A DNA stretch of 64,000 bases from positions 186,001-250,000 of the forward strand of contig WKFI01000011.1 of the NCBI GenBank assembly GCA_014872875.1. The letters are read 5' to 3'. A program made the translations under genes and the position numbers. Under the pieces are notes generated by a model. That model had not been told where the DNA came from, made no database searches, and saw nothing but the letters and a program-made list of their open reading frames with translations. Below, in pieces: positions 10,289 to 22,869 of this stretch. The stretch is from Paracoccaceae bacterium (GTDB lineage: Bacteria; Pseudomonadota; Alphaproteobacteria; Rhodobacterales; Rhodobacteraceae). Every line of letters starts with the position of its first letter. The stretch's first letter is position 1.

Positions 10289-10582
10289 CTACACCAGACC
10301 GTCCATCTTGCGGGCAAGCTTGGCATCCAAGGCGCTCAACCCGTCCACGTCATGGGTTGTCAGGACCACATCCACCTTGTTGTAGACATTGGACCATTCC
10401 GGGTGATGGTTCCATTTTTCGGCCCAGATCGCGACCTTGGTCATCCAGGCAAACGCCTCGACGAAGCTGGTGAACTTGAACTGCTTCTGAATCGCGTCCC
10501 GGCCTTCGACCGGGGTCCAGCCGGTTTCGAACAGCGGACCCAGAAGCGGGCCGCGGGTTTCCTCGCTCAGCTTTTCGGTCAT
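10289..10582 (-). CDS. 4a-hydroxytetrahydrobiopterin dehydratase
   Basis: [66 protein letters not shown]. Confidence 0.92.
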   Translation of the reverse strand: MTEKLSEETRGPLLGPLFETGWTPVEGRDAIQKQFKFTSFVEAFAWMTKVAIWAEKWNHHPEWSNVYNKVDVVLTTHDVDGLSALDAKLARKMDGLV

Positions 10583-11766
10583 TCCTGTTCCTCCACTTGC
10601 TCCCGTTTGAACGGACCGTAATCCGTCAGGATCTCGATCTCGTCGGCGACGGCGGCGGCCTCTTGGCGCAGATATTGGGCAACCGCGTCCGAAAAACGCG
10701 GATCGCGAACCCAGTGCAAGCTGTGCGTCTGTACCGGCAGATATCCGCGCGCCAGCTTGTGTTCGCCCTGGGCGCCGGCTTCGACGCGACTCAGGCCCAT
10801 TTCAATCGCCAGATCGATGGCCTGATAATAGCACAGTTCGAAATGCAGGCAGGGGTGATGTTCGACACACCCCCAATAGCGCCCATAGAGTACGTCCCGC
10901 CCGATAAAGTTCAGTGCCCCCGCCACCGGACGCCCATCCCGCATCGCCAACACCAGCGCCATATCGTCGGCCATGACATCCTGCGCGATGTCAAAGAATC
11001 TGCGGGTCAGATACGGAGACCCCCATTTCCGCGCACCCGTGTCCTGGTAGAACACCCAGAACGCGTCCCAATGCTCGGGCTTAAGATCGCGACCGGTGAA
11101 CAGCTCGATCTCTCCTCCAAAACCCTGCGCCTGAGCACGTTCCTTGCGGATGTTCTTGCGCTTGCGGGACGACAGGCTGGCCATGAATTCGTCGAAGGTC
11201 TCGTACCCGGCGTTCTGCCAGTGAAATTGCTGGCTGGACCTGGGCATCAGACCCATTTCTTCGCCCATCTTCGCCTCGGCCTCGGTACAGAAGGTCAGGT
11301 GCAGCGACGACAACCCATTGTCGTCGGCCAATTGTACCGCGCCCTGGACCAATGCCGACTGGCCGATCCCCTCGTATCCCGGGCGCACCAGAAACCGACG
11401 CCCCGTGGCCGGGGTGAATGGCACGGCCACCTGCAATTTCGGGTAGTATCGCCCCCCGGCCCGCTCATAGGCATGTGCCCACGAGTGATCGAAGATATAT
11501 TCACCCTGGCTGTGATACTTGGCGTACAGCGGAGCGCAGGCGATCAGCATCCCGTCCAGATAAGCAGTCAGGTATTGTGGCTGCCAACCAGTGCCTTCGC
11601 CCACTGAGCCGCTTTGCTCCAGCGCCAAAAGGAAGCGGTGTGTCGTAAACGGATCTTCGGGTCGCCCGCCATCCTGGGTTTCCGGACAGGCGCAGGCGTC
11701 CCAGTCGTCCGCAGGTATCTGCTCCAGCGAGCCGAGTACGTGAATTTCGATCTGTGCCTGATCCAT
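10579..11766 (-). CDS. GNAT/FemAB-like N-acyltransferase (DUF482-type)
   Basis: [47 protein letters not shown]...[30 protein letters not shown]. Confidence 0.85.
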   Translation of the reverse strand: MDQAQIEIHVLGSLEQIPADDWDACACPETQDGGRPEDPFTTHRFLLALEQSGSVGEGTGWQPQYLTAYLDGMLIACAPLYAKYHSQGEYIFDHSWAHAYERAGGRYYPKLQVAVPFTPATGRRFLVRPGYEGIGQSALVQGAVQLADDNGLSSLHLTFCTEAEAKMGEEMGLMPRSSQQFHWQNAGYETFDEFMASLSSRKRKNIRKERAQAQGFGGEIELFTGRDLKPEHWDAFWVFYQDTGARKWGSPYLTRRFFDIAQDVMADDMALVLAMRDGRPVAGALNFIGRDVLYGRYWGCVEHHPCLHFELCYYQAIDLAIEMGLSRVEAGAQGEHKLARGYLPVQTHSLHWVRDPRFSDAVAQYLRQEAAAVADEIEILTDYGPFKREQVEEQE

Positions 11767-11838
11767 GCCTTCCCCGTGGTCGTGCCTCTGGTCGTGCCCG
11801 TGGGTCCTCACCACTATCTGGGCGCCGACCGGATCGGA

Positions 11839-12609
11839 TCAAGAGCTTACGTCAGCCGCGTAGCCTTCGAAGGTCACATTGTCGGCAACGGCGCGCGCAG
11901 TTGCCTCTTCCGCAGCAGATCGAATGGTCCAACACAGGATTGGAATGCCTCGGGCTTTGAGTTCGGCCACACGGGGCCGGTTCAGATCAATGGATTCATG
12001 GCTGATGAAGCACGCCTTGACCCGGTCGAAATCCGGGATTGCCCGCAGATGATCACAGACGGCTTTGGACAGGGGCCATTCATCATAGACATAAGCACTG
12101 GTCACGATGCCGCGTGGCACAGCGGGCAGCAGTTCCGCCATCCGGGCCACACTGTTTGGGTTGAAAGACATCACCGCCAGATCACCGGAATACTCCTGTA
12201 TCAGCTTGGCTGCAGCTTCCTCCAGTGGCCCCAGATCGTCACCCATTGCGCCGTCCTGATCCTTCAACTCGACCAGCAAGGGAACCTGCCCACTGACAAG
12301 GTCCAACACTTCGGCAAAGCTTGGAATGCCCTCGCCATCGCCGCCGGACAACGAAATCCCCTGCGCTTGGGCCAAACTGTGCTGACGGATCACCCCGCCC
12401 TGACCGGTCAAGCGGGACAGACCGTAGTCGTGAAACACCATGGCCTGATTGTCGCGGGTCAGTTGCAGGTCGATCTCGATCCCATAACCCTCCGCAATAG
12501 CCGCGCGGATGGCCGCGCGACTGTTTTCCGGACGCCCCTGCGCCACATCATGATACGCCCGATGCGCGATCGGTGTTGTCAGGAAAGACGCAGGCAACGA
12601 AGGGATCAT
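11839..12609 (-). CDS. glycerophosphodiester phosphodiesterase family protein
   Basis: IAHRAYHDVAQGRPENSRAAIRAAIAEGYGIEIDLQLTRDNQAMVFHDYGLSRLTGQ. Confidence 0.9.
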   Translation of the reverse strand: MIPSLPASFLTTPIAHRAYHDVAQGRPENSRAAIRAAIAEGYGIEIDLQLTRDNQAMVFHDYGLSRLTGQGGVIRQHSLAQAQGISLSGGDGEGIPSFAEVLDLVSGQVPLLVELKDQDGAMGDDLGPLEEAAAKLIQEYSGDLAVMSFNPNSVARMAELLPAVPRGIVTSAYVYDEWPLSKAVCDHLRAIPDFDRVKACFISHESIDLNRPRVAELKARGIPILCWTIRSAAEEATARAVADNVTFEGYAADVSS

Positions 12610-13064
12610 TTGATCTGGAACACCCCGTCGATTTCGACAGCCACACCCAGTGGCAACGAGGGCGAACCGACGGCCGAGCGTGCATGACGGCCCGCATCAC
12701 CCAGTGCCTCGACCAGGAAGTCGGACGCACCGTTGATCACCATCGGCTGTTGCGTAAAATCGGCGGTCGAGTTCACGAAACCGCCCAGCTTGACCACTTT
12801 GACCAACCGGTCCAGATCGCCATCACAGGCAGCCTTGACCTGCGCCAGCAGCGCAATCGCACAGCGTTTGGCGGCAGCGGCCCCGGCTTCGACATCCATG
12901 TCGTCGCCCAGCGTGCCGGTGATCAGACCGTTTTCATCGGCCGAGATCTGGCCCGACACATACACGGTGTCACCTACCTTGACCCACGGCACATAGTTTG
13001 CCGCCGGTGCGGGCGCGTCCGGCAACGTCACACCCAACTCATTCAGTTTGGCCTCAAAGCTCAT
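12606..13064 (-). CDS. RidA family protein
   Basis: MSFEAKLNELGVTLPDAPAPAANYVPWVKVGDTVYVSGQISADENGL; overlaps upstream GDPD gene by 4 nt. Confidence 0.9.
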   Translation of the reverse strand: MSFEAKLNELGVTLPDAPAPAANYVPWVKVGDTVYVSGQISADENGLITGTLGDDMDVEAGAAAAKRCAIALLAQVKAACDGDLDRLVKVVKLGGFVNSTADFTQQPMVINGASDFLVEALGDAGRHARSAVGSPSLPLGVAVEIDGVFQIK

Positions 13065-13145
13065 CCGCGTTTCCTTTCACGTCTCGATCACTTCTCGAAT
13101 CTGCGCGGACGCTACTCGCGTCGCGGCAGGACGGAAAGAAAAAAC

Positions 13146-14450
13146 TCAGGTCTCGCGGAAGGCCTTGGTGAAATAATCCGCCAGTGGTTTGACCAGATAC
13201 CCCAGCGGAGAACGATCATCCGTGCGGATGAAGCTTTCCACCGGCATACCGGGGATCAGCGTGGTACCTGCGGGCAGACGGTCCTGTTCGCCCTCTTTTA
13301 GCTCGATTTCAGCACGATAGAAGGACGCCTGACTTGCCTGATCCTCGAACGCGTCCGCCGAAACCTGTGTCACCGTACCAAACAGTTCCGGCGTCTGGCG
13401 CTGATCGAGGGCCGAGAAACGAACGCTCACATCCTGTCCGACAAAGATCTGGTCCACATGAATCGGATCCACCCGCGCTGCAATCACCAACGGCCGGTCC
13501 TGCGGCACCAGATACAACACGGGATCGGCAGGCCGGATGACCGAGCGCGGTGTATGCACCGCAAGACCATAGACAATGCCGGAAACTGGCGCGGTGATAT
13601 CCAGCCGGTCCAGTCTTTCTTGTAGCGACCGGCGCTGTTCCGCAAGTTCCAGTTCACGATATTGGAGGTCACGTAGTCGGGTGATCGCTTCTTCCCGCTG
13701 GCGGGTGTCCATCTTCAGGATCTCGATCTCGATCTCGGTGATCCGTCCGGCAGCCTGCGCCTCGGACGCAGTGAGTTCACCCAAAGTGCCATCCAGATTG
13801 GCCGCCGTACGGCGCAGGTTCAGCACGGTTGCGGCCTGCGCCAGACCTCGGTCCAGAAGCGATTGCTGGTTCTCCAGCTCCTGCTCGATCAGGCCCAGTT
13901 GCACCTCCAAAGACGACTGCTGAGCCTTGATCCCGACAATCTGATCACGGATCTGACCACGGCGTTTGTCCAATTGCTCTATCTCACGTGCAACAGAATC
14001 TTTGCGGGCCAGAAACAAACGCTCCTGACCGGCCAGCAGATCCTGAACCATCGGGCGGTCGCTGGCGATCTTTTCCAGCTCGGCATCAAAGACAACGGTG
14101 TCCTTGCTGTCACGCTCGGCCTCCAACCGGCCGCGGCGTGCCATCAACTCGAACAACTGCCCTTCGACGATCAGCTTCTGCGATTGCAGCAGCTTGGCAT
14201 CCAGACGGATAAGGGGCTGTCCCAAAGCCACGGTGTCGCCTTCATCCACTAGGATCTCAGCCACCACGCCGCCGTCCGGGTGCTGGACGATCTGCCGGTT
14301 GCGATCTACTTCGATCCGCCCTGGCGCAATGATCGCTCCGGCAATTGTGGCCTGCACGGCCCAGAAACCAAAACCACCGACCAGCACCGCCAAAGCCAAA
14401 AAGCCGATGATCAAAGGACGGCGCGCCGACCAGGTTTTCGTATCGGTCAT
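13146..14450 (-). CDS. HlyD family type I secretion periplasmic adaptor
   Basis: [47 protein letters not shown]... coiled coil ... [17 protein letters not shown]. Confidence 0.93.
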   Translation of the reverse strand: MTDTKTWSARRPLIIGFLALAVLVGGFGFWAVQATIAGAIIAPGRIEVDRNRQIVQHPDGGVVAEILVDEGDTVALGQPLIRLDAKLLQSQKLIVEGQLFELMARRGRLEAERDSKDTVVFDAELEKIASDRPMVQDLLAGQERLFLARKDSVAREIEQLDKRRGQIRDQIVGIKAQQSSLEVQLGLIEQELENQQSLLDRGLAQAATVLNLRRTAANLDGTLGELTASEAQAAGRITEIEIEILKMDTRQREEAITRLRDLQYRELELAEQRRSLQERLDRLDITAPVSGIVYGLAVHTPRSVIRPADPVLYLVPQDRPLVIAARVDPIHVDQIFVGQDVSVRFSALDQRQTPELFGTVTQVSADAFEDQASQASFYRAEIELKEGEQDRLPAGTTLIPGMPVESFIRTDDRSPLGYLVKPLADYFTKAFRET

Positions 14451-16180
14451 TGAACACCTCCCATTGCGGCAGTTTTCTGCAGGTCCTGATGGTTGGCCAC
14501 CATTTCGCGCAGCACGGTATCCTTGGGTCCGAACGCTGCGCGCGTTCCGCGATCCAGCACCAACAACGTGTCACATTCCTGAATGGCAGCCGGGCGATGC
14601 GCCATGATCAGTACCGACTTGCCCGCCTCTTTCAGCGCCCGGATTGCGTGGTTCAGAGCCACCGATCCGTCATTGTCCAAGTTCGAATTCGGCTCATCCA
14701 AAATCACGATCACCGGGTCGTCGTACAGGGCCCGCGCCAGGGCAATCCTCTGTTTCTGACCACCGGACAGGCGCCCACCTCCCCGGGTGATCACGGTATC
14801 ATAGCCATCCGGCAACTGAACGATCATGTCATGCGCGGCAGCTTTCTTGGCCGCCTCGACCACTTTCTGCGAATCCGGCGCTTGCGCCAGACGCGCGATA
14901 TTCTGGGCAATCGTTCCCTCGAACAGTTGGACCTGCTGCGGCAGGTAGCCGATATGCTGGCCAAGAACATCGGTGCCATATTGATCCAAGGCCGCTCCAT
15001 CCAGTCGTACGGTCCCGCCTGCAGGTCGCCAGACCCCGGTCAGAGCCCGCGCAAGCGTGGATTTTCCCGCGCCTGACGGCCCGATCACACCCACAGCCTG
15101 CCCCGGCTCCACCCGGAATGTCACCGTTTTCAATTGAGCACGCGTATCCCCCGGCGGCACAACAGTCAGCGATTGAACATCCAGCTTGGCCTTGGGTTTC
15201 GGAAGTTCGGTCCGCGCCTCTTCCGGCGGCATTGTTGTCAACAGTTCCGACAACGAATGCCAGCCCTTCTGCGCGCGCTGCACCAGCGCCCATTGACCAA
15301 TCGCCAGCTCAATCGGTGCCAAAGCCCGGCCCAGCAGAATGGATCCCGCGATCATCGCACCAGGGGTGATTTCATTCAGCAACACAAGATATGCGCCCAG
15401 CCCCAGCATCGCCGATTGCAGGAACATCCGCAGAGACTTGGTCAGCGATGTGAAGGAACCGCCCACATCCGTCGCAGCCACCGATTCTACCAGCGACGCC
15501 TCACGTGCTATTTTCCAGCGTTCGAAGGCCGCACCGCGCATCCCCATGGCCTGGATCATCTCGGCCTCGGTCCGGATCTCCTCGCTCATCAGCCCGGCCC
15601 GATGCGATGACAGGTTCGCCTTGGCCATAGGCCCGCGTGACAGCCATTGGTTCAGAAAGGTGATCAGGATCAAGATTGCACCACCACCCAGCGCCAGAAA
15701 GCCCAGCCAGGGGTGAAACAGCATGATCCCGGCCAGAAAAAATGGCGTCCACGGAATATCGAACCCGGCCATTAGAACCGGTGAAGCAATCAGTCGCTGG
15801 ATCGATTCGAGATCGCTGAGCCCCGTTTGCGCATTCGGATCGGGCGCCTGGGCCGAACGACGAATCATCGCGTCGAAAACCCGTTTGTCCAAAGCCGCCT
15901 GGAACCGCGCGCCCACGCGAGCCATCACTCGGCCCCGCGTGTAGTCCAGAATGCCCATCATGCCATAGAGAAACACCACCAACAGAGACAAGGCGACCAG
16001 CGTTTCCTCGGATCGGCTGCCCAGCACGCGATCATAGACCTGCAACATATACAGCGGCCCGGTCAGCATCAGAAGATTGGCGAAGAAGCTGAAAAGCCCG
16101 ACGGCCCAATACAGCGACCGGCTTTCACGTCGGGCGGACCGCAGTTCTTCCAGCCCCGGATTGTGCGTATGTGCTGCCAT
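14447..16180 (-). CDS. type I secretion system permease/ATPase
   Basis: ABC ATPase: [52 protein letters not shown]-terminal TM domain. Confidence 0.94.
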   Translation of the reverse strand: MAAHTHNPGLEELRSARRESRSLYWAVGLFSFFANLLMLTGPLYMLQVYDRVLGSRSEETLVALSLLVVFLYGMMGILDYTRGRVMARVGARFQAALDKRVFDAMIRRSAQAPDPNAQTGLSDLESIQRLIASPVLMAGFDIPWTPFFLAGIMLFHPWLGFLALGGGAILILITFLNQWLSRGPMAKANLSSHRAGLMSEEIRTEAEMIQAMGMRGAAFERWKIAREASLVESVAATDVGGSFTSLTKSLRMFLQSAMLGLGAYLVLLNEITPGAMIAGSILLGRALAPIELAIGQWALVQRAQKGWHSLSELLTTMPPEEARTELPKPKAKLDVQSLTVVPPGDTRAQLKTVTFRVEPGQAVGVIGPSGAGKSTLARALTGVWRPAGGTVRLDGAALDQYGTDVLGQHIGYLPQQVQLFEGTIAQNIARLAQAPDSQKVVEAAKKAAAHDMIVQLPDGYDTVITRGGGRLSGGQKQRIALARALYDDPVIVILDEPNSNLDNDGSVALNHAIRALKEAGKSVLIMAHRPAAIQECDTLLVLDRGTRAAFGPKDTVLREMVANHQDLQKTAAMGGVQ

Positions 16181-16373
16181 TATCCTGTTTCTTCCATCTC
16201 GACTTTTATATAGTCCTAGCTTCAACCAACTTATTTACCTTGTCGGAAACGGCGCCTGTTTCCAATCTGCCACATCTCTATTAAGTCAAGGGATCCGCAC
16301 TGGGAACCGGTTGGAACAAAGATACATGTTCAAGGTCTTGCGATCTGACGAAAATTGATGGGCTTTTGCACGA

Positions 16374-17135
16374 ATGAGTCTGAAAACGCGATCACTTTTT
16401 CCAGCATTGACCGTGCTGGTATGCAGCTTGTTGGCCGCTTGTGCAACGCCCACGCCGGAGCAACGCGCCTCAGGCGAAGTGTTCGATCCATATGAGCGAA
16501 CGAACCGGTCGATTCATGAATTCAACCGCGGCGTTGACAAGTTCTTCTTCCGCCCCGCCTCCAAAGGGTATGTGACCATCATTCCCGAACCCATGGTCAC
16601 CAGCTTCAGCCATTTCTCAGACAATGTCTCGATGCCGGGCCAGATGGTGAACGCCTTGCTGCAGGGCGATTTCCGTACCGCAGGCGAGGCCTTGATGCGG
16701 TTTTCGATCAACATGACGGTGGGGATTGCGGGCCTGTCGGATCCTGCCTCGGACTTCATGGTCCCGGCAGTCGATACGGATTTTGGTGAAACCCTGCATG
16801 TCTGGGGGGTCGGCGAAGGCGCCTTTGTCGAACTGCCGTTCCTGGGTGCATCCACGTCCCGCGATGCAGTTGGGATCGTCGTGGATCTGTTTACCAATCC
16901 GGCTGGCTATGCGCGCCACAACCCGCTGACCAATGTGACCGTATACGCGGAAATCGTCCGACGCATGGGCGACCGTGGCAATTTCTCGGACACCATCGAT
17001 TCGATCTTGTATGACAGCGCCGACAGTTATGCACAGTTGCGCCTGCTCTATCTCCAGAACCGTCGGTTCGAATTGGGGGATGGCGAACAGGCCGAAGAAA
17101 TCGACCCATTCGAGCTCGATACGGAGGGCTTTTGA
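16374..17135 (+). CDS. mlaA: MlaA/VacJ family lipoprotein
   Basis: Lipobox LLAACATP; DPYERTNRSIHEFNRGVDKFFFRPASKGYVTIIPEPMVTSFSHFSDNVSMP. Confidence 0.92.
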   Translation: MSLKTRSLFPALTVLVCSLLAACATPTPEQRASGEVFDPYERTNRSIHEFNRGVDKFFFRPASKGYVTIIPEPMVTSFSHFSDNVSMPGQMVNALLQGDFRTAGEALMRFSINMTVGIAGLSDPASDFMVPAVDTDFGETLHVWGVGEGAFVELPFLGASTSRDAVGIVVDLFTNPAGYARHNPLTNVTVYAEIVRRMGDRGNFSDTIDSILYDSADSYAQLRLLYLQNRRFELGDGEQAEEIDPFELDTEGF

Positions 17136-17137
17136 AC

Positions 17138-17725
17138 ATGCAAAGACGTAGTTTCCTGATCGGTCTTGGCGCCGCAATCGCAGCAATGCCCCAAGCGGTG
17201 CGCGCCTTGACGGAAAGTTCGGCCAAGACGCTGATCGATCGGCTTGTTGCAGACATCAACCGGGTCATCGCCTCGGGCAAGTCACAGAACGCCATGTTCC
17301 GCGATTTTGAAAAGATCTTCCGCAGCTACAGCGACACCTCCTACATCGCGGCCTATGCGATGGGACCGGATGCCCGCCGGGCCAGCTCGGCCCAGAAACG
17401 CGCTTTCTCGAAAGCGTTCCAAAGCTACATCTCGCGCAAATACGGCCGACGCTTCCGCGAATTTGTCGGCGGGCGGCTCGAAGTCACCGGCGTCAAGAAG
17501 GTCAAGAAATGGTACGAAGTGCGTACCTTGGCCTATCTGCAGGGTCAGTCCCCGTTTGAAGTGACCTTCCTGGTATCGGACCGTTCCGGCAAGGATCTGT
17601 TCTTCAACATGTTCATCGAAGGCGTGAACTTGCTGCTGACCGAACGAACCGAAGTCGGTGCCCTGCTGGACCGCAATAAGGGCGACATCGACAAGATGAT
17701 CAAGGAATTATCCAAACTGGGGTGA
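17138..17725 (+). CDS. mlaC: MlaC/Ttg2D family phospholipid-binding protein
   Basis: Signal peptide MQRRSFLIGLGAAIAAMPQAVRA; RSYSDTSYIAAYAMGPDARRASSAQKRAFSKAFQSYISRKYGRRF. Confidence 0.88.
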   Translation: MQRRSFLIGLGAAIAAMPQAVRALTESSAKTLIDRLVADINRVIASGKSQNAMFRDFEKIFRSYSDTSYIAAYAMGPDARRASSAQKRAFSKAFQSYISRKYGRRFREFVGGRLEVTGVKKVKKWYEVRTLAYLQGQSPFEVTFLVSDRSGKDLFFNMFIEGVNLLLTERTEVGALLDRNKGDIDKMIKELSKLG

Positions 17726-17806
17726 TCGGTTGGTTCTTGCGCGCCCGCATTGCGCAGCAATGCCGGGCCCAACCACAGCGATTGCATCTTTGATGCGAGC
17801 ACCTTT

Positions 17807-17834
17807 GGGCGGGAGTAACCCGCCCTTTTTCTTT
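17807..17834. terminator. intrinsic terminator between convergent mlaC and PBP1A genes
   Basis: GGGCGGG-AGTAA-CCCGCCC-TTTTTCTTT. Confidence 0.8.
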
Positions 17835-17838
17835 GGCC

Positions 17839-20136
17839 TCAATTCCCGCCAAAGATGTCCTTCAAAAGCTGATCCACCGCCTGGCCAATGCCGCCGCCAG
17901 CCGGTTTGCTACGCTGCGGTTTCACTGGTTTTGCCAGAGGCGCCGGTTCCCGCAACGGCAACGGCAGCGGCTCCAACCCGTCATGAACCCGCAGCATGGT
18001 CTCGTGCCAGATCTCGGCGGGCAGACCGCCACCCGTAACCCCCGTCAACGGCGTGTTATCATCATAGCCCATCCAGACGCCTGCCACATATTCGGCAGTG
18101 AATCCCACGAACCACGCGTCCCGTGCGGCCTGGGTGGTTCCGGTCTTGCCCGCAACCTGCCAACCGGGCAGTTGCGCTCGCCCGCCCGTACCCTGGGACA
18201 CGACCTTTTCCATCATCCACATCAATTCCTGTGCAGCTTCAGGACGGATCACCCGTTCACCGATACCACCCAGCGTATCGATCAGAGGTTCGCCCTCTCC
18301 TTGCAGGCGCAGTTCGACCAACCCGTAAGGCGTCACCGAGGATCCGCCATTCAGGATCCCGGCATAGGCACCCGACATCTCGATCAGCGTGCTTTCCGAT
18401 GCGCCCAGCGCCAAAGCCGGTCCCAGCGCCAGATCGCTTTCGATCCCGAATTCACTGGCCACGGTGCGCACCTTGTCACGCCCAACTGCCTCGGAAATCT
18501 TCACCGCAGGCACGTTCAATGAGTCCCTCAACGCCACCCACAAGGGCACCTCGCCAAAGAACTCCTTGGTATAGTTCTTGGGGCAATACTCACCCGATCC
18601 CGGCACGTTCATGCAGAATGGCGCATCCAACACCAGATCGTATGGCGAATAGCCCAGCTCAAGCGCGGTCGCATAAACAAAGGGCTTGAACGACGATCCG
18701 GTCTGGCGCTTCGCCTGTGTTGCTCGGTTGAAAACGCCCGCAACCTTGGTGGCCCGTCCGCCAACCATGGCGCGAACCGCTCCATCGGCGCTCATAACCA
18801 CGATGGCAGCTTGCGCTTTCGACCCTTCCCGCACCTTGTTCTCGAACACATATGCCAGCGCATCTTCGGCGGCCTTCTGCAGCCGCTGGTCCAAGGTAGT
18901 CCGGATCACCACATCTTCGGTCGTGTTCGACCCCAGGAAATCCGGCATCTCCCCCAACACCCAATCGGCAAAATACCCGCCTGCCCGTGCGGCAGCAGCC
19001 TGGCTCAGCTCGGCCGGGTAATCCCGTGCTGCTTTGGCCTGGGCCGAAGTCAGATACTCCTGATCTTCCATCAGCCCGACAATCACGTTGGCGCGGTTCT
19101 GTGCCCGCGTCAGGTTGTTGGTTGGTGCATAACGCGAAGGGGCAACCAATAGGCCAGCCAGCATGGCGGCTTCGGCCGGGTTCACCTCGGCCGCGGATTT
19201 CCCGAAATAGCGCTGACTTGCTGCTTCAAACCCGCGCGCACCCGCGCCCAGGAAGGCCCGGTTCATATAGATGGTCAGAATTTCATCCTTGGAATACCGG
19301 ACCTCCATGGCCATTGAATAAATGGCTTCCTTGACCTTCCGCCACAAAGTGGTTCGACGGCAATCGGCCTCGTATTCCTTCTCGCTCATGCCCGAGGCCG
19401 CGTCATACGGCTCGCCCAGACATAGCAGTTTCGCAGTTTGCTGAGTAATGGTGGACCCACCATGGCCCGACAACGGCCCCCGCCCTTCGCGCAGGTTGAT
19501 ACGAACGGCGCTGGCAATACCGCGCGGGCTGATGCCGAAATGGCTGTAGAACCGCTTGTCCTCGGTCGCGACGATCGCGTTCTTCAGATGCGGCGAGACC
19601 GTTTCAGTGGTCACAACGCCGCCGAACTGGTCACCGCGCCAAGCAAAGACCTGACCTTCGCGGTCCAGCATGGTCACCGAGCCACGCGCCCGCCCGTCCA
19701 GCAGCGCCGTTACGTCCGGCAGCCCGATGTAAATGTACCCCACCGCCATGGCGATCAGCAGCGCCACAATCATGCCCATGCGCCATGTGAAGCCCCAGAT
19801 CAGGCCGAACACCCAGCCAAAAACCCTGCGGATAAAGCCACGAATGCCGCCCGATCCCCCGCCGGTGCCGCCGGTGCCGCCGGTTTTACGCTTTGCGGGC
19901 TTGCGGGCCGTCGTCGACTTGGCAGCGGGTTTACGGGGTGCCGTCGTCTTTTTCTTGCCGCCCCCGAACTTGAACCCGAAAATCCCGCCCTTTTGAGCTG
20001 GCTTTGTCTTCTTCCTGGCCGCTGGCTTCGCAGATGGCTTGGCCTTCGGTTTGGACTTCGGCTTGGCCTTGCCCGCCGAAGAAGGATACCGGCGATCCGC
20101 CACCAATGGAGGCTTGCGCCTGGAGGAATCTGTCAT
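17839..20136 (-). CDS. penicillin-binding protein 1A family (transglycosylase/transpeptidase)
   Basis: GT51: ATEDKRFYSHFGISPRGIASAVRINLREGRGPLSGHGGSTITQQTAK; TP: TGSSFKPFVYATALE, GKTGTTQAARDAWFVGFT. Confidence 0.95.
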   Translation of the reverse strand: MTDSSRRKPPLVADRRYPSSAGKAKPKSKPKAKPSAKPAARKKTKPAQKGGIFGFKFGGGKKKTTAPRKPAAKSTTARKPAKRKTGGTGGTGGGSGGIRGFIRRVFGWVFGLIWGFTWRMGMIVALLIAMAVGYIYIGLPDVTALLDGRARGSVTMLDREGQVFAWRGDQFGGVVTTETVSPHLKNAIVATEDKRFYSHFGISPRGIASAVRINLREGRGPLSGHGGSTITQQTAKLLCLGEPYDAASGMSEKEYEADCRRTTLWRKVKEAIYSMAMEVRYSKDEILTIYMNRAFLGAGARGFEAASQRYFGKSAAEVNPAEAAMLAGLLVAPSRYAPTNNLTRAQNRANVIVGLMEDQEYLTSAQAKAARDYPAELSQAAAARAGGYFADWVLGEMPDFLGSNTTEDVVIRTTLDQRLQKAAEDALAYVFENKVREGSKAQAAIVVMSADGAVRAMVGGRATKVAGVFNRATQAKRQTGSSFKPFVYATALELGYSPYDLVLDAPFCMNVPGSGEYCPKNYTKEFFGEVPLWVALRDSLNVPAVKISEAVGRDKVRTVASEFGIESDLALGPALALGASESTLIEMSGAYAGILNGGSSVTPYGLVELRLQGEGEPLIDTLGGIGERVIRPEAAQELMWMMEKVVSQGTGGRAQLPGWQVAGKTGTTQAARDAWFVGFTAEYVAGVWMGYDDNTPLTGVTGGGLPAEIWHETMLRVHDGLEPLPLPLREPAPLAKPVKPQRSKPAGGGIGQAVDQLLKDIFGGN

Positions 20137-20402
20137 GCTCAAACCCTGCCCGGTTCTTGTCTTTGGCGCACAATACCGTGCCCGGTCGGATTTGTTGAGG
20201 GGCGGAAAACCATGATTTCCCCTTCTCAAGGTGACGCAAAATTCAGCAAAACCGCCGAAATGCGTAAATTTTGCGCACATCACCCAACCTGACTCCGGTT
20301 TTTTGCCCACAAATTGTTCCCTGAGAGGCCCTCAGCCGCTTTGCTGCAAGTGCGAAAAGCAGGGCAGCCTGCCTGACTTAAATGTGGAAACGGGGGACCG
20401 AA

Positions 20403-20741
20403 GTGAAACTCATCATTGCGACAATCAAGCCGTTCAAGCTGGAAGAGGTCCGCGTCGCGCTGACCGATATCGGCATTCGCGGCATGATGGTGACCGAGAT
20501 CAAAGGGTTCGGCTCTCAGTCGGGCCACACCGAAATCTACCGCGGCGCCGAATACGAAGTGAACTTTGTACCGAAGATCAAACTGGAGCTAGTGGTTCCG
20601 GCAGATCAGGCCGACCAGGTGGTCGAAACCATCACCAACACCGCCCGCACCGGCAAGATCGGCGACGGCAAGATCTTTGTTCTGGATGTGAGCCAGGCTG
20701 TGCGTGTGCGCACTGGCGAGACCAACCAGGACGCTCTGTAA
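20403..20741 (+). CDS. glnK: P-II family nitrogen regulator (GlnK/GlnB), probable GTG start
   Basis: (V/M)KLIIATIKPFKLEEVRVALTDIGIRGMMVTEIKGFGSQSGHTEIYRGAEYEVNFVPK; precedes amtB. Confidence 0.93.
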   Translation: MKLIIATIKPFKLEEVRVALTDIGIRGMMVTEIKGFGSQSGHTEIYRGAEYEVNFVPKIKLELVVPADQADQVVETITNTARTGKIGDGKIFVLDVSQAVRVRTGETNQDAL

Positions 20742-20766
20742 GCGGCGCAATCAAGGGAAACGGAAA

Positions 20767-22080
<1,314 letters not shown>

Positions 22081-22103
22081 GAGGCAGAAACAGTCAAGCA
22101 GCT

Positions 22104-22132
22104 ACGCCCTCCGCATCGCGGGGGGCGTTTTC
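22104..22132 (+). terminator. intrinsic terminator after amtB
   Basis: ACGCCCTCCG-CATCG-CGGGGGGCGT-TTTCC. Confidence 0.65.
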
Positions 22133-22142
22133 CATCCGGGGT

Positions 22143-22793
22143 TCAGTTCATGGCATCCCGTTCACAAGACAGGTCTTGTCCGTCCGAAGCCGTGAAAACC
22201 GCCTCGTCTCCCTTGGCCCAGAACGTAAAAGCCCCATCCGAGTATTTTATCCCCGAAGCCGCTGGCTGGGCCCTCATCACTGCAAAGCCATCGCGCCAAG
22301 TCAGCGAAAGCAACGGGTCTTCCCCTGAAATGAACACGGCGCTCAGTGGTATATCCAATCCGTCACAGACATAAGGGAACGGGCCATCCGAAAGCCCCGC
22401 TTCGGATCGCGCATCGGCATATTGCGTACGTATCTCACCGATCCGAAGCGCGTATTCCTGCAGAACACACTCCTCCACCCCCAAGCTTGACTTCCAACAC
22501 TCGTCCCGGCCCTTGATCCAGCCGCGCTGGAACGCCTTGAGTTCGCTCAAGCGGTCGCCTGTCATGTTCGGGCCATTGGCAGCTAGGCCATAGATACGGG
22601 TCAACTCCCGGTCCAACGCGCCCAGTGCCGCAGACGCGCAGATCGCGTCCTCGGCGTCACTGGCGGCCTTGGCACAGTCGAACGAGGGCTGATCGGCCAC
22701 ACCTGGGCCAGGCATGACCGCTACAACGGCAACAACACAAGATAGAATACGCAACACCAATTCACCTCCAAACATAACCGATCTTTTGAACAT
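22143..22793 (-). CDS. LprI-family (DUF1311) periplasmic protein
   Basis: PSFDCAKAASDAEDAICASAALGALDRELTRIYG... ELKAFQRGWIKGRDECWKS. Confidence 0.82.
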   Translation of the reverse strand: MFKRSVMFGGELVLRILSCVVAVVAVMPGPGVADQPSFDCAKAASDAEDAICASAALGALDRELTRIYGLAANGPNMTGDRLSELKAFQRGWIKGRDECWKSSLGVEECVLQEYALRIGEIRTQYADARSEAGLSDGPFPYVCDGLDIPLSAVFISGEDPLLSLTWRDGFAVMRAQPAASGIKYSDGAFTFWAKGDEAVFTASDGQDLSCERDAMN

Positions 22794-22869
22794 GGTAGGG
22801 TAATAGCGCCCAAAGAAAAACGCGCGCCCGGTTAGGGACGCGCGTCGCTTGCAGTCTTGTCAATGATGA

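Noticed and set aside
19860-19885. GCCGCCGGT tandem repeat
   Set aside because: Coding low-complexity (Gly-Thr linker) in PBP1A, not a CRISPR or satellite
20270-20402. Sigma-54 promoter upstream of glnK
   Set aside because: Looked for TGGCAC-N5-TTGCA; no convincing match seen
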